The notes beneath the pieces are model-generated. The model worked only from the letters and a program-made list of their open reading frames with translations, searched no databases and had not been told where the DNA came from. Positions 9,179 to 16,929 of a DNA stretch of 64,000 bases are shown piece by piece (the stretch's first letter is position 1; every line of letters starts with the position of its first letter). The position numbers and the translations under genes were made by a program. The DNA lies in NCBI RefSeq assembly GCF_026410195.1, contig NZ_JAPMLM010000069.1:372001-436000 (forward strand), written 5' to 3'. The DNA is from Xanthomarina sp. F2636L (GTDB lineage Bacteria; Bacteroidota; Bacteroidia; Flavobacteriales; Flavobacteriaceae).

Positions 9179-10084
9179 TTACTTATTAATGTCAACTTTT
9201 AAATCTGGAATTTTAACAAGTTCAATAGTTGTTGAGGCAAAAACAACTTGGCCTTTTGTGGCTTCAAAAGCTTTTCTTATGCTGTCCTGTAATTCATTTT
9301 TTGTAAACCTTCGTTTTTTATAATCTACTATATATCTTAAGTTAAACTGAATCCAATTATCAGTTAAAGAAATGGCTAGAGTAGGTTCTACCTGCGCATC
9401 TTCAATATAATATTTATTAACCACTTCTTTCCATTTTGTTCTAGAATTAACCGTGTATTCAGATAATGCCTTCGAAGCAATATCAATCACTAAAGACTTG
9501 GCCAATTCTACATTCGAACCGTATTTTATAGGTAGATTAAATTCGTCCCAAATAAAAGGAAAGTTCTGAGAGTAGTTGTAAATAGGGCCTTTAAAAACAA
9601 AGGCATTACTTAATTTTACAATTCGTCCACTGTAATTATCGCTAGAAACCCATTGACCAATTTCCATCATGGTCGTATACATGCTATCTACATCTATAAC
9701 ATCTCCTTTTATGCCATTAATTTCAATTCTATCTCCTGGTTTATATACATTAACAACATAAATATAGATAGAGCCTGCAATACTTAAAATTAATTCTTGA
9801 AGTGCGAAAGCAATTCCTGCAGAAAACAATCCAATAGCTAAGGTTAGATCTTTAATATTACCTGTAAAATATGAAAAAGATAGAATGACTAACAATACAT
9901 ACCCTATAAATTCTATAGCTTTTTGCGATTTATATCGCGCAGTTGTATCGCAAATATTTTTTCTTAAAAAACGTCTTAGAAATTGAACGACAAGAAGCAC
10001 GGAAGCAACTATCAATACAAACTTTAGTATGCTGTAAATTGTTGGGTTTTCTAAAATCAAATCTTTAAATTGATTCATATGCAT
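9179..10084 (-). CDS. MscS-family mechanosensitive ion channel protein
   Basis: 301 aa. Three hydrophobic segments lie at residues about 15-100, with pore-lining-like FSAGIAFALQELILSIAGS, followed by the MscS beta domain (YKPGDRIEINGIKGDVIDVD, LSNAFVFKGPIYNYS) and a C-terminal alpha/beta region. It is a small-conductance osmotic safety valve by family. There are two possible ATG starts two codons apart (10084 and 10078). It is in a leftward set with the TerB-like gene (8 bp upstream) and the metallophosphoesterase. Confidence 0.9.
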   Translation of the reverse strand: MHMNQFKDLILENPTIYSILKFVLIVASVLLVVQFLRRFLRKNICDTTARYKSQKAIEFIGYVLLVILSFSYFTGNIKDLTLAIGLFSAGIAFALQELILSIAGSIYIYVVNVYKPGDRIEINGIKGDVIDVDSMYTTMMEIGQWVSSDNYSGRIVKLSNAFVFKGPIYNYSQNFPFIWDEFNLPIKYGSNVELAKSLVIDIASKALSEYTVNSRTKWKEVVNKYYIEDAQVEPTLAISLTDNWIQFNLRYIVDYKKRRFTKNELQDSIRKAFEATKGQVVFASTTIELVKIPDLKVDINK

Positions 10085-10092
10085 TTAATGGA

Positions 10093-10503
10093 TTATATTT
10101 TTCTCAATTCCATTTCTAATTTTGCAAGAATAATAAGCTCCGATTTATTCTTGCCTGAAAAACTAGTGGCTATGGCATGAGCTGTTTTTAGTATCAACTT
10201 TTTAATTGCTGGCGTGAAAAATTGACTTTGTTCGTTTTTATAGGACACAAACTTTTCAAATAACGTATCGCTATTTAAGTTGTTTTGGGAGTCTAGCCAA
10301 TCGAAAACCACTTCAATCTGATAAGCAGCATCTGTTTGAAAGGCATCTTCAGTTTCGTCAACTAAGAGCCATTCTTTTCTGATAATTTCTTTTAATTTAT
10401 TAACCTCGGAAAGCTCTACAACTCCATCGGCTGCTGCAACAGCGTAAAATAGTTTTCCAAGAACTTCGTAAAATGGCACGTTAAGATTCTTTTTGTTTTT
10501 CAT
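10093..10503 (-). CDS. TerB-like (tellurite resistance / DjlA N-terminal fold) protein
   Basis: 136 aa, all-helical by appearance. The segment FYAVAAADGVVELSEVNKLKEII (about residues 17-39) is the signature of the TerB/DjlA-N family, whose acidic residues bind metal. No J-domain is attached. Function in Flavobacteria is unknown; the name does not imply tellurite resistance. It is the first gene of a leftward group (TerB, MscS, phosphoesterase). Its upstream region, shared with the divergent sensor kinase, carries the palindrome TGATATCCATCA (10559-10570). Confidence 0.75.
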   Translation of the reverse strand: MKNKKNLNVPFYEVLGKLFYAVAAADGVVELSEVNKLKEIIRKEWLLVDETEDAFQTDAAYQIEVVFDWLDSQNNLNSDTLFEKFVSYKNEQSQFFTPAIKKLILKTAHAIATSFSGKNKSELIILAKLEMELRKI

Positions 10504-10558
10504 AATACTAAGTTGTTGATTATAAAAACAATTTAAAGATAGATAAATAGATATGAAA

Positions 10559-10570
10559 TGATATCCATCA
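10559..10570. promoter_or_regulatory. Weak candidate TGAT-N4-ATCA operator between terB-like gene and sensor kinase
   Basis: TGATATCCATCA fits the TGAT-N4-ATCA pattern found upstream of the universal stress genes, but no convincing -7 element starts 35 bp away on either strand (TAAATTGT on the minus strand at 10535-10528 is the nearest). It might act on the leftward operon or repress the kinase. Kept as a lower-grade site. Confidence 0.35.
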
Positions 10571-10619
10571 GACCTTGGTTTTAACTAAAATCTAACATTA
10601 GTTTAGGCTTTAAAATGAA

Positions 10620-10647
10620 TTGATATTATAAAAAATAGCTAACTTTA
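10620..10647 (+). promoter_or_regulatory. Promoter of the sensor kinase / response regulator operon
   Basis: TTG (10620-10622) and TAACTTTA (10640-10647) are 17 bp apart and fit the Bacteroidetes -33/-7 pattern with a start near 10653, 22 bp before the kinase ATG. No TGAT palindrome lies at the -41 position, so this operon looks independently expressed rather than self-activated. Confidence 0.45.
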
Positions 10648-10674
10648 AGGATTCATATTTATTTAAAATTTCCC

Positions 10675-13092
10675 ATGCTAACAAATAACCATGATGTTTT
10701 TCATAATTTATCCGAAGCCATTTCCGAAGGCATTGTTATAGTAAATGAAAATCAAGAAATAGTTGCATTAAATTCGGCCACAGAACTAATGTTTGGTTAT
10801 AATAAAGGAGAGCTTTTAAACAAACAACTTAGCAGCTTGATACCTGTAAATTTTCATAAAAATCACACCAAATATTTTAAAGAGTTTTTTAAAAATGGAG
10901 AGAAACGCTCTATGGGAATGGATAGAGTTCTGCATGGGGTAAAAAAGAACGACAGTGTTTTTCCTATTGAAGTGGGGTTAAATCCCATGGTTGTTGGAGA
11001 TGAAACATTTGTTATGGCCTTGGTGATTGATATTACAAAACGTGTTGAAATTGAAAAGAATTTACATGTAAAAAGCAAGGCTTTACAGCATGCGAGTAAT
11101 GGAATTGTTATAACGGATGCATTACAAAAAGATCATCCAATTATTTATGCCAATGAAGCTTTTGAGAAAATTACAGGTTATTCTCAAGAAGACATACTAT
11201 ATAAAAATTGCAGATTTTTACAAGCAGACGATACAGATCAAAAAAGTATTAACAAAATAAAAAATGCGATTTCTAAAGGACAAATGTGCCATGTAATTTT
11301 ACGTAATTACAGAAAAGATGGTACCATGTTTTGGAACGAATTGAGTATAACTCCCATAAAAGACAATTTGGGAATTATTACGCACTTTGTGGGAATTCAA
11401 AATGATATTACCAAACGTAAATTAGCAGAAGAGAACGAATTGCATTTTGCCTCCATTTTAGATGAGTCTTTAAATGAAATTTATGTGTTTGATTCTAGTA
11501 GCTTAAAGTTTTTAAATGCAAATTATGGAGCTGTTAAAAATTTAGGCTATTCTTTAGATGAATTAAAGCAGATGACTCCTGTTGATATTAAGCCAGAATA
11601 CACATTAGATAAGTTTAAAAATCAAGTGGAAGACTTATTAAAAAAGCGTGTTGAAAAATTAGAGTTTGAAACAATTCATGAACGTAAAAATGGAAGCACC
11701 TATCCTGTTGAAGTGCATTTGCAATTGTCCGTTTTTGAAGATAAAGAAGTGTTTTTTGCTGTAATTCTCGATATTACAGAAAGAAAGACACAGGAATTGT
11801 TTAAAATTAAGCAAAATCACATTCTGGAATTAATTGTTTTAGACACATCTCTAGAATTCATTTTAAAAGATATTTCTTACTTAATAGAAGAACAGTTTGA
11901 AGATGTTTATGTTTCCATTTTGTTATTAAATCAAGAGGAGAAAAAATTAAAAAGTTTGGTAGCACCAAGTTTACCAGAATCTTATGGAGAAACTATAAAC
12001 AATATATTAATTGGTAAGGACGTAGATGTAAGTGGTATGGCAATATTTCTAGAAAAAGAAACGATGATATCTCATGTTGAAACTCATGAATTATGGGAGA
12101 ACTTCAAGGATCTAGTTTTACCATATGGAATAAAAGCAAGTTGGACAAAACCAATTATGTCTTCTAAAAATAGCATTTTAGGAGTTTTCGCTATTTTTAG
12201 AAAAGAAGACAGAGCATTTTCAAATATAAATAAGCAAGTGGTTGAGGTAGGTGTTAAACTTGCAGGCATTACTATTGAAAAACACTTAACTAATAAATAT
12301 ATAGAAGAAACACAATCTCAACTAGAAAGTTATGCCAAAGACTTACAGGAACAGGTTGAAGAACAGACTCTAGAGTTAAAAATAGCACTTAAAAAAGAGA
12401 TAGAGTTAAACGAGTTAAAAACCAAGTTCCTATCATTAGTGTCTCATGAATTTAAAACACCTTTAAGTGGAATTTTAACGTCTGCCATGTTGTTGAAAAA
12501 ATACACTTTGGCAGATCAGCAGGATAAGAGAAATAAACATATAGACACAATTACCAATATTGTAAATAATTTGAACAATATTTTAAACGATTTCCTATCG
12601 GTTGAAAATCTGGAATCCGGAAAAGTAACCTATCATTTTAAAACATTTAAGTTAAGTAAAGTGTTAAACGAAGTTATTTATAACTCGAATATGCTTTTAA
12701 AAGATGGTCAAAAAATAAAATATCCAGAAAACATAGATGATTTGTCTTTACATCAAGACGAAAAAATATTAGAACTCACCTTGTCAAATATTGTTCATAA
12801 TGCCATTAAATATTCATCAGAAAATGGGCATATAGACATAGAATTGTCTCAAAATAAACATCAAACCGTTTTTAAAATTAAAGATGAAGGCATTGGTATT
12901 CCAGAAGCAGACCAAAAGAATATATTTAATCGTTATTTTAGGGCTGAAAATGTATTAACCATTCAGGGCACAGGAATCGGACTCAATATTGTTAAGAACC
13001 ATTTAGAAAATCTAGGTGGCTCTTTAAGCTTTGTAAGCCAAGAACATGTAGGAAGCACCTTTATAATTACAATACCAAATAAACCAATCTAA
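10675..13092 (+). CDS. LOV-type PAS/GAF hybrid sensor histidine kinase (probable blue-light receptor)
   Basis: 805 aa, no transmembrane segments, so cytosolic. Order: PAS1 (about 8-122), PAS2 (130-250), PAS3 (255-372), GAF (385-540), a coiled-coil linker, HisKA with phospho-acceptor His591 (LVSHEFKTPL) and HATPase_c (DEGIGIP, GTGIGLNIV). PAS2 has the LOV flavin signature NCRFLQ with the photoactive Cys179, and the flavin-contacting residues Asn211 (NYRKDG), Asn221 (FWNEL) and Gln242 (VGIQND) in their expected places. That combination points to a blue-light photoreceptor. PAS1 resembles FixL but has Arg where the haem His would be. The response regulator follows 34 bp downstream and is the probable partner. 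Light sensing is inferred, not shown. Confidence 0.88.
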   Translation: MLTNNHDVFHNLSEAISEGIVIVNENQEIVALNSATELMFGYNKGELLNKQLSSLIPVNFHKNHTKYFKEFFKNGEKRSMGMDRVLHGVKKNDSVFPIEVGLNPMVVGDETFVMALVIDITKRVEIEKNLHVKSKALQHASNGIVITDALQKDHPIIYANEAFEKITGYSQEDILYKNCRFLQADDTDQKSINKIKNAISKGQMCHVILRNYRKDGTMFWNELSITPIKDNLGIITHFVGIQNDITKRKLAEENELHFASILDESLNEIYVFDSSSLKFLNANYGAVKNLGYSLDELKQMTPVDIKPEYTLDKFKNQVEDLLKKRVEKLEFETIHERKNGSTYPVEVHLQLSVFEDKEVFFAVILDITERKTQELFKIKQNHILELIVLDTSLEFILKDISYLIEEQFEDVYVSILLLNQEEKKLKSLVAPSLPESYGETINNILIGKDVDVSGMAIFLEKETMISHVETHELWENFKDLVLPYGIKASWTKPIMSSKNSILGVFAIFRKEDRAFSNINKQVVEVGVKLAGITIEKHLTNKYIEETQSQLESYAKDLQEQVEEQTLELKIALKKEIELNELKTKFLSLVSHEFKTPLSGILTSAMLLKKYTLADQQDKRNKHIDTITNIVNNLNNILNDFLSVENLESGKVTYHFKTFKLSKVLNEVIYNSNMLLKDGQKIKYPENIDDLSLHQDEKILELTLSNIVHNAIKYSSENGHIDIELSQNKHQTVFKIKDEGIGIPEADQKNIFNRYFRAENVLTIQGTGIGLNIVKNHLENLGGSLSFVSQEHVGSTFIITIPNKPI

Positions 13093-13126
13093 GAAGCATA
13101 GAAGCTTGATTTTTAAAAACCAACAA

Positions 13127-14182
13127 ATGAAAACCATATTATTAATTGAAGACGACGAAGTTTTAAGAGAAAACACAGCCGAGTTATTAGAGCTTTCTAG
13201 TTATAAGGTAATAACTGCTTCTAATGGGAAAATGGGAGTTGAAATGACAAAAAACAGCCTTCCAGATATTATTGTTTGCGACATTATGATGCCAGAATTA
13301 GATGGTTATGGAGTTCTTGAAGAATTATCTAAAAGTCCTAAAACTAAACATATTCCATTTATATTTTTATCGGCTAAAACAGAACAGCAAGATGTTAGAA
13401 AAGGAATGAATTTAGGTGCTGACGATTATATAACCAAACCTTTTAACGAAACCGATTTAATAAGTGCCATTGAAAGCAGATTAGCTAAAGCTGCTATTGT
13501 TAAAGAAACCAGAAACAGCATAGAAGAACCTGTTTCAGGAAATAAGGAAGATGATTTAAGAACTTTAAACGATTTAAAGAATTTTTTAGACGATAATGGT
13601 GAAACAATACATTATACAGAAGGTCAGAATATTTATAAACAAGGCGAACATTCTAATGCTATTTTTTTAATAGCCAAAGGCATTGTTAAATGCCATAGTC
13701 TAGACGAAAAAGGTAAAGAACTAATAACAGCCCTTTATAAAGAAGACGATTTGTTTGGTTACACATCTTTTATTCAAAATATTCCATATCAAGAGTCTGC
13801 CACGGCTATAAAAGAAACAACCTTAGTAAGTGTATCTAAAAATATATTAAAAGATGTTTTAGTTAACAATCATGAAGTAACACTTGAGTTAATCCAATTA
13901 CTTACAGATAATTTATTTCATGTAAAAGAACAATTACTACAAATGGCTTATGGTTCTGTAAACCAAAAAACAGCTCAAACTATTATTAAATTTTCAGAAA
14001 AGTTAAATAGAAAACCAGACGAACCTATCAGAATTTCAAGAAACGATTTGGCAAGTGTGGCTGGAATTGCTACTGAAACTTTAATAAGAACCATGACCCT
14101 TTTTAAAAAACAAGGCCTTATTGAAATTGAAGGTAGAAATATAAAGATTCTAGATATTGAAAGGCTTAAGGAAATATATTAA
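13127..14182 (+). CDS. Response regulator with CRP/FNR-type cNMP-binding and HTH domains
   Basis: 351 aa from ATG 13127; an in-frame TTG at 13106 is less likely. Receiver domain (1-125) with acidic pocket E8/D9/D10, phospho-acceptor Asp52 (VCDIMMPE) and the Lys of DDYITKPF. A cyclic-nucleotide-binding fold (about 165-275) follows, then a winged helix (about 280-351). The recognition helix ETLIR (Glu317, Arg321) aligns with FNR ETISR, keeping the Glu and Arg that read the GA core while the FNR Ser is Ile. No Cys cluster for Fe-S is present, so oxygen sensing of the FNR kind is unlikely. It probably binds TGAT-N4-ATCA sites found just downstream. Confidence 0.88.
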   Translation: MKTILLIEDDEVLRENTAELLELSSYKVITASNGKMGVEMTKNSLPDIIVCDIMMPELDGYGVLEELSKSPKTKHIPFIFLSAKTEQQDVRKGMNLGADDYITKPFNETDLISAIESRLAKAAIVKETRNSIEEPVSGNKEDDLRTLNDLKNFLDDNGETIHYTEGQNIYKQGEHSNAIFLIAKGIVKCHSLDEKGKELITALYKEDDLFGYTSFIQNIPYQESATAIKETTLVSVSKNILKDVLVNNHEVTLELIQLLTDNLFHVKEQLLQMAYGSVNQKTAQTIIKFSEKLNRKPDEPIRISRNDLASVAGIATETLIRTMTLFKKQGLIEIEGRNIKILDIERLKEIY

Positions 14183-14204
14183 AAGGCCTATAATAAGGGC
14201 TATA

Positions 14205-14247
14205 TGATTTATATCATTTTATAGTTTACACTTCAAGCTTACTTTTG
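14205..14247 (+). promoter_or_regulatory. TGAT-N4-ATCA operator and promoter of universal stress gene 1
   Basis: Palindrome TGATTTATATCA (14205-14216) is followed by a perfect -7 box TACTTTTG (14240-14247), 35 bp from palindrome start to box start. The start point would be near 14252, placing the palindrome centre close to -41.5, the class II activator position of CRP/FNR proteins. There is no good -33 TTTG, as expected for activator-dependent promoters. Confidence 0.65.
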
Positions 14248-14263
14248 AGTTTTAAGTTATTGA

Positions 14264-15109
14264 ATGATGAAAAATGTTTTATTACCAACGGATTTTTCAG
14301 AAAACTCATGGAATGCTATTAAGTATGCTCTAGATTTTCATGAGAAGATAGAATGTAATTTTTTCCTACTACACGTTAATAGACTAAGTCACGCTGCCAT
14401 AAGTCACGCGCCATATTTGCCTACTCAGGAAGTTATTGAAGATGTTTATACCAAACCTGCAAAAATGCAATTGGATAATATGTTAAAACGTATTATTGGG
14501 TACAAGCCACAAAGTAAAAAACATAAATTCTATACCATTTCCGATTACAATTTTTTTGTGGAATCTATAAGAGAACATGTAGAAGAAAAAAACATTGATC
14601 TTATTGTTATGGGAACCAAAGGTGCTTCTGGTTTAAGAAAAGTTATTGTTGGTAGTAATGCGGGAGATGTTATCACAAAAGTGGCTTGTTCTACTTTGGT
14701 TGTTCCAGAAAACGCATCGTTTAAGAAAATTGAAGAAATTGCATTTCCAACAGATTTTTCATTGCAATACAACATCAATACGCTTGAACCAATTTTAAAA
14801 ATAGTTCAAGATAATCAAGCAGCTCTTAGAGTTGTTCACATTAGTAAAAGACAAACCGATTTAAACAGAGATCAAATGCAAAACAAAGAGTTGCTTGAAG
14901 ATTATTTTCATGCAAACCCACATAGTTTTCATTTTTTAACCAATAAAAAAGTGGAAAAAGCTGTACAATGTTTTGTTGAGAGTAGAGATGTTGACATGAT
15001 AACTATGATAGGCAAAAATTTGAATTATTTTCAACAAATTCTGTTTCATTCAAAAGTGGAAGAAATAAGCTATCACATTAATATTCCGTTTTTAGTATTA
15101 CACAATTAA
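14264..15109 (+). CDS. Universal stress protein, tandem UspA domains (1)
   Basis: 281 aa, two UspA folds. Domain 1 (1-150) has the ATP-binding pattern MGTKGASGLRKVIVGSNAGDVITK (G-2x-G-9x-G-S/T); domain 2 (150-281) lacks it and is degenerate. Proteins of this family act in survival under stasis, oxidative or anaerobic stress. ATG codons at 14264 and 14267 are both possible. It heads a two-gene operon with the membrane protein that starts 11 bp after its stop, and has its own operator/promoter about 12 nt upstream of the start. Confidence 0.92.
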   Translation: MMKNVLLPTDFSENSWNAIKYALDFHEKIECNFFLLHVNRLSHAAISHAPYLPTQEVIEDVYTKPAKMQLDNMLKRIIGYKPQSKKHKFYTISDYNFFVESIREHVEEKNIDLIVMGTKGASGLRKVIVGSNAGDVITKVACSTLVVPENASFKKIEEIAFPTDFSLQYNINTLEPILKIVQDNQAALRVVHISKRQTDLNRDQMQNKELLEDYFHANPHSFHFLTNKKVEKAVQCFVESRDVDMITMIGKNLNYFQQILFHSKVEEISYHINIPFLVLHN

Positions 15110-15120
15110 ATAAATAAATT

Positions 15121-15507
15121 ATGGATACATCTATTTTCTTAGCTAAATTTTGGGGTTGGTATTTAATTATCTTTTTTGTAATTCTTACTTTTAATCCCAG
15201 ACGCATTAAACAAGTTTTTAATGATTTGAGAGATGAAAAGTTCCTGATTATTACTTCGTTTGTCGCCATTATAGTTGGTTTGTTAAATATTTTATTTCAC
15301 AATATTTGGGACCCTAACTGGAAACTTATAATTACCTTAATAGGTTGGATGGCATTATTTAAAGGGTTAACATTATTTACCTTTCCTAAACAAACCGTTA
15401 AGAGGCTTAACTATATAAATGTAAAATTTGTTCAGGTAATTTATATGTTGCTTTTTCTGTTAGGGATTTTTCTTTTAAACATAGCCTATAATATAGTTCC
15501 ATATTAA
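15121..15507 (+). CDS. Small four-helix membrane protein, unknown function
   Basis: 128 aa with four hydrophobic segments: about residues 3-22 (SIFLAKFWGWYLIIFFVILT), 41-60, 67-88 and 100-122. Conserved-looking HNIWDPNW lies between segments 2 and 3. No motif I recognise; similar small integral membrane proteins with an NPRR-like loop occur beside stress genes. Co-transcribed with the universal stress gene 11 bp upstream. The next palindrome starts 26 bp after its stop codon. Confidence 0.75.
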   Translation: MDTSIFLAKFWGWYLIIFFVILTFNPRRIKQVFNDLRDEKFLIITSFVAIIVGLLNILFHNIWDPNWKLIITLIGWMALFKGLTLFTFPKQTVKRLNYINVKFVQVIYMLLFLLGIFLLNIAYNIVPY

Positions 15508-15532
15508 TATTATTATAAAAAAATAATGAAAC

Positions 15533-15575
15533 TGATAAATGTCATTTTTAATTTTTAAAATTGGCTTTATCTTAG
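15533..15575 (+). promoter_or_regulatory. TGAT-N4-GTCA operator and promoter of candidate small RNA A
   Basis: TGATAAATGTCA (15533-15544, one mismatch to the palindrome) starts exactly 35 bp before TATCTTAG (15568-15575), a one-off match to TAnnTTTG. Predicted start about 15581. No protein gene follows before a strong terminator at 15702-15738. Confidence 0.5.
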
Positions 15576-15580
15576 AGATA

Positions 15581-15738
15581 TATTAAAACGATAGTTTGTT
15601 ATTCATGATGTATAGTTTGTTAAGGACTATCTTTTTAGATAGCCTTCAATATAATCTAACAATGAAAGAGGAATCATTATTAGATTTAAGCTATTAATCT
15701 TAGAAAGCCAAAATTTTAAATTTTGGCTTTCTTTTTTT
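15581..15738 (+). ncRNA. Candidate small RNA A (about 158 nt), stress-regulon promoter to terminator
   Basis: The interval runs from the predicted start to a terminator with a 15-bp stem. It contains an internal hairpin (AAGGACTATCT at 15622-15632, arms closing at 15646). The only reading frame is an 11-codon one (15662-15697, MKEESLLDLSY) with no clear ribosome site, ending just before the terminator. It is most likely a regulatory RNA, less likely a mini-peptide mRNA. I do not recognise the family. Confidence 0.45.
15702..15738 (+). terminator. Rho-independent terminator of small RNA A
   Basis: A near-perfect 15-bp stem built from AGAAAGCCAAAATTT and its complement around a 1-nt turn region, followed by a run of T (15732-15738). 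Confidence 0.8.
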
Positions 15739-15742
15739 AAAC

Positions 15743-15785
15743 TGATATATATCATAAAATAGCTCTAATAAAATGTTTAATTTTA
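15743..15785 (+). promoter_or_regulatory. TGAT-N4-ATCA operator and promoter of candidate small RNA B
   Basis: Perfect palindrome TGATATATATCA (15743-15754) starts 35 bp before TAATTTTA (15778-15785), which differs from TAnnTTTG only in the last base. Predicted start about 15791. It lies only 5 bp after the preceding terminator, so it must drive a separate transcript. Confidence 0.6.
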
Positions 15786-15790
15786 TACCA

Positions 15791-15981
15791 TAAATTAGTG
15801 TTTATATGGTTAAAGGTTATTGTTTTAAAAGGACATAACCAAATTAAGGGTTCTTGAGTAATTATATAACCGAATTTAATTTATCTTAATAAAATAAGAT
15901 AGATTTATAACTTTTAAAAAGGTTATTAAATACTATAGAACACCTAAAAAGCGAGAAAGATTATCTTTCTCGCTTTTGTTT
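15791..15981 (+). ncRNA. Candidate small RNA B (about 190 nt)
   Basis: The interval between promoter 15743-15785 and terminator 15947-15981 has no plausible gene. It contains several local stems: CCATA/TATGG (15788-15809), GGTTAT/ATAACC (15815-15840) and TATCTTA/TAAGATA (about 15883-15902). Together with its own operator-linked promoter this suggests a structured regulatory RNA of the stress regulon. Family not recognised. Confidence 0.45.
15947..15981 (+). terminator. Rho-independent terminator of small RNA B
   Basis: A 14-bp stem (AAAAGCGAGAAAGA, loop TTA, and its complement) spans 15947-15977, followed by GTTTT. Confidence 0.8.
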
Positions 15982-15999
15982 TATATAGATTTTTTCTTC

Positions 16000-16042
16000 T
16001 GATATTTATCATAGTTTTCCCTTCATGTTTTGGCTAACTTTA
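16000..16042 (+). promoter_or_regulatory. TGAT-N4-ATCA operator and promoter of the five-gene usp operon
   Basis: TGATATTTATCA (16000-16011) starts 35 bp before TAACTTTA (16035-16042). Predicted start about 16048, 18 nt before the ATG at 16066. No -33 TTTG is visible in the right place, consistent with activator dependence. Confidence 0.65.
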
Positions 16043-16065
16043 TCTCTACAATCAATATTGATACC

Positions 16066-16914
16066 ATGAGGAAAATATTAATACCTACAGATTTTTCAGA
16101 TAATGCTTTCAATGCTATAAAATATGCTTTGGAGCTTTTTAAGTACGATATAAGTCAGTTTTATATCATGCACGCATATCAGGATGAAATCTATGCAGAC
16201 GAAACGTTATTGAACAGACAAAAACTGGATACAATTACCAAGCAGGTTCATAAAACGTCGACTAAAAAGCTAGAGAATGTCCTAAAACTCATTAATGATA
16301 TTTCACCCAACCCTAGACATGAATACCACATAATTTCTACCAATAATATTCTTGTAGATGAAGCAGATAAAATTGTTGACAAGGAAAATATAGATGTTAT
16401 TGTCATGGGAACAAGAGGAGAAACAAACGACAGAAGATTAACCTTTGGTTCTCATACGTTGCAAGTTTTAAAATATGTGCAGTGCCCTGTTTTGGCTATA
16501 CCAGAAAATTATAAATACACCCAGCCAAAACACATCATGTTTCCTACCAATTATATGATTCCATATAAGAGAAGAGAATTAAAATTACTTTGCGAATTAG
16601 CAGTGCCTTTTAGAGCTAAAATAGATGTGGTATATATTTCAAAAAGTGATAAACTCTCTATGAGGCAAGAAGACAATAAAAGGTTTATTAATAATGAATT
16701 GTGTAAAAATCAAATCAATTTTTTAAACATTAAAAATAAAGATATTACAAAATCAATTTTAAATTATATTGAAATAAATGATGTGGATATGTTAGTTATG
16801 GTAAATACCAGACATTCATTTTTAGAAAATATCTTATTTCAAAGCACAATTTCTAAACTTAGTTTACACTTAGAAATTCCGTTTTTGGCTTTACAGAACA
16901 TTAAACGTATTTAA
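16066..16914 (+). CDS. Universal stress protein, tandem UspA domains (2)
   Basis: 282 aa from ATG 16066; an upstream in-frame TTG at 16030 overlaps the predicted -7 box and is rejected. Domain 1 begins MRKILIPTDFSDNAFNAIKY and has MGTRGETNDRRLTFGSHTLQ, a variant nucleotide loop with several changes to the G-2x-G-9x-G(S/T) pattern. Domain 2 (about 150-282) is a degenerate UspA. First gene of an operon of five (usp, usp, nuclease, beta-CASP hydrolase, coiled coil), with 15 bp to the next gene. Confidence 0.9.
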   Translation: MRKILIPTDFSDNAFNAIKYALELFKYDISQFYIMHAYQDEIYADETLLNRQKLDTITKQVHKTSTKKLENVLKLINDISPNPRHEYHIISTNNILVDEADKIVDKENIDVIVMGTRGETNDRRLTFGSHTLQVLKYVQCPVLAIPENYKYTQPKHIMFPTNYMIPYKRRELKLLCELAVPFRAKIDVVYISKSDKLSMRQEDNKRFINNELCKNQINFLNIKNKDITKSILNYIEINDVDMLVMVNTRHSFLENILFQSTISKLSLHLEIPFLALQNIKRI

Positions 16915-16929
16915 TTAAAAATTAAAATC

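Noticed and set aside
10675-11030. First PAS of the sensor kinase as a FixL-like haem oxygen sensor
   Set aside because: The overall pattern is FixL-like (MGMDRVLHGVKKND), but the haem-binding His position is Arg (EKRSMG), so haem binding is not supported.
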